Part shown: piece after piece, positions 63,007-64,000 of the stretch
Position numbering within the stretch: the stretch's first letter is position 1
Layout of the letters: every line of letters begins with the position of its first letter
Notes under the pieces: model-generated
What the model was told of the DNA's origin: nothing
Seen by the model: only the letters and a program-made list of their open reading frames with translations
The model's database searches: none
Made by a program: the position numbers and the translations under genes
Source: Bradyrhizobium iriomotense
GTDB lineage: Bacteria > Pseudomonadota > Alphaproteobacteria > Rhizobiales > Xanthobacteraceae
Length of the DNA: 64,000 nt
Assembly (NCBI RefSeq): GCF_030160715.1
Contig: NZ_BSOW01000027.1
Location: forward strand, 1-64,000
Reading direction: 5' to 3'

Positions 63007-63972
63007 TCAAGCTCCGGCATTGACGCTGCCGCGGCTGCGCCCGAAGGGCGCGGCAAGAGCCGCCTTGTACGGCAGAGTGCCGGCAATTCGGGCCATGAGT
63101 TGCCTCAGCCACCGGTGGGCGGCTGAATGATGCGTCCGGGACGTCCAGGTCATGCCGACTTGAAACGGTTCGGGGAAAGGACACGACGTTGCTACGACGG
63201 ATTTGGCGATGCTCGAAGCGATGCGGCTTGGTACCGTCGAGACCAGATCCGTGCGGGGGAGAATGTGGGTCAGATCGGAGATGCTCGGCACCGTGACCAC
63301 CTGGTTGAGCGACAGGCCGCGTTCATCGAGCCCTCTGAGATAGCCTGAGCGCCAGGTGCCTCCATAGGTGACGACGGCGTGGTTCGCCTTGACATAGTCG
63401 TCGACGCGCAACCTCCTGCCGGCGAGCAGATGGTTGCGGTGCATAACGCACACATAGTGGTCGTCCAGTAGATGGCGATGATAGAAGCTCTCGTCCTGCA
63501 CCTCGTAGGGGCCAACGAGAAGATCGGTTTCGCCGCGTTTGAGAAACGCCATGCCCTTGGCGCGCGCCGTCTTGATTTCCAGCATCAGGCGCGGCGCTCG
63601 GCGCCTGATCTCGGCGATGGTGCGCGGCAGAATGATCGAGCGTTCGTAATAGTTGCAGGCGATCGTGACCCGCCCGGACGCGCTTGCGGGATCGAAATCC
63701 GCCGGCTGCATCAGGCCCTCGAAGCCCTCAAGCAGGCGGCTGGCACACTCAACGATCTCGACGCATCTAGGCGTTGGCGCGATGCCGCCGTGCTGGCGCA
63801 CGAACAGCTTGTCGTGGAACGCCGCGCGCAGCCGGTCCATGGTGTAGCTGATCGTCGATTGGTTCGTACCGAGCGCTTCGGCGGCCTTCGAAAACGAGCC
63901 GAGTTCCGACACCAGGCGCAAGGTACGGATCGCGGCAAAATCAATCGCAAGCGGATCCCGATCCTTTGCCAT
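63007..63972 (-). CDS. LysR-family transcriptional regulator
   Basis: 321 residues from ATG at 63972, which lies in the window with a short upstream region. N-terminal winged helix: FAAIRTLRLVSELGSFSKAA, EALGTNQSTISYTMDRLRAA, LFVRQHGGIAPTP. The effector domain follows (GRVTIACNYYERSIILPRTI, DLLVGPYEVQDESFYHRHLL). It belongs to the large group that includes NodD, but there is no nod gene nearby. The last 50 residues have a low-complexity look (RTHHSAAHRWLRQLMARIAG). Effector and target are unknown. Confidence 0.88.
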   Translation of the reverse strand: MAKDRDPLAIDFAAIRTLRLVSELGSFSKAAEALGTNQSTISYTMDRLRAAFHDKLFVRQHGGIAPTPRCVEIVECASRLLEGFEGLMQPADFDPASASGRVTIACNYYERSIILPRTIAEIRRRAPRLMLEIKTARAKGMAFLKRGETDLLVGPYEVQDESFYHRHLLDDHYVCVMHRNHLLAGRRLRVDDYVKANHAVVTYGGTWRSGYLRGLDERGLSLNQVVTVPSISDLTHILPRTDLVSTVPSRIASSIAKSVVATSCPFPEPFQVGMTWTSRTHHSAAHRWLRQLMARIAGTLPYKAALAAPFGRSRGSVNAGA

Positions 63973-64000
63973 CTTTCTTACGATCCTCCTTGCGGAAACC

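Noticed and set aside
1..64000. CRISPR arrays, rRNA or tRNA genes, nod boxes
   Set aside because: Read through on both strands; no spaced direct repeats, no cloverleaf-forming sequence and no nod-box consensus were found.

Overview
The window looks like accessory DNA from a rhizobial alphaproteobacterium, most probably a Bradyrhizobium-type symbiosis island. The evidence is a type III effector gene of the NopM family behind a TtsI (tts) box, FixJ-, FixK- and NodD/LysR-class regulators, NifA/RpoN promoter elements, a VirK-family gene, and many broken genes and insertion-sequence scars. Intact genes are scattered through long decayed stretches, which is typical of such islands. No rRNA, tRNA, CRISPR array or replication origin was recognised.

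Layout. 0-5 kb: the end of an RTX-type calcium-binding repeat protein, then fragments that look phage-derived, small hypothetical genes and a GNAT-like gene. 5-11 kb: an IS5-family element, decayed receiver-domain fragments, two probable envelope or secreted proteins, and four copies of a roughly 105-bp double-hairpin repeat. 12-13.4 kb: a FixJ-like response regulator followed by a single-domain receiver. 15-22.6 kb: a MATE transporter, an ArdC-type protein, the NopM-like E3 ubiquitin ligase and a PAS chemoreceptor. 24-30 kb: an HU-type protein, an NlpC/P60-like protein, a second single-domain receiver, a FixK-type regulator, and an intact and a broken cold-shock gene.

30.4-39.3 kb is the most interesting part. 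A 2161-residue two-module nonribosomal peptide synthetase, a MATE exporter that abuts it, and a phosphopantetheinyl transferase form one minus-strand operon. Upstream of the synthetase lie a near-consensus RpoN -24/-12 promoter and, about 70-80 bp further up, a TGT-N10-ACA NifA site. The locus therefore looks like a nitrogen-fixation-regulated peptide pathway carrying its own activating enzyme and exporter. The chemistry may be unusual: adenylation domain 2 lacks the usual Asp, condensation domain 1 lacks the catalytic His, and there is no thioesterase.

40-50 kb holds acetyltransferase and Hsp20 fragments, a frameshifted cytochrome P450, a broken sulfhydrylase with a TnpB scar, a large four-PAS histidine kinase, an IS66 scar and a secreted protein. 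50-62.2 kb carries cargo typical of rhizobial integrative elements: a HigB/HigA-like toxin-antitoxin remnant, a shortened Strawberry-notch-like helicase overlapping a Toprim gene, a DUF2493 protein behind a 23-bp inverted repeat, two paralogous small proteins, a VirK protein and DUF736 remnants. The window ends in a LysR-family regulator.
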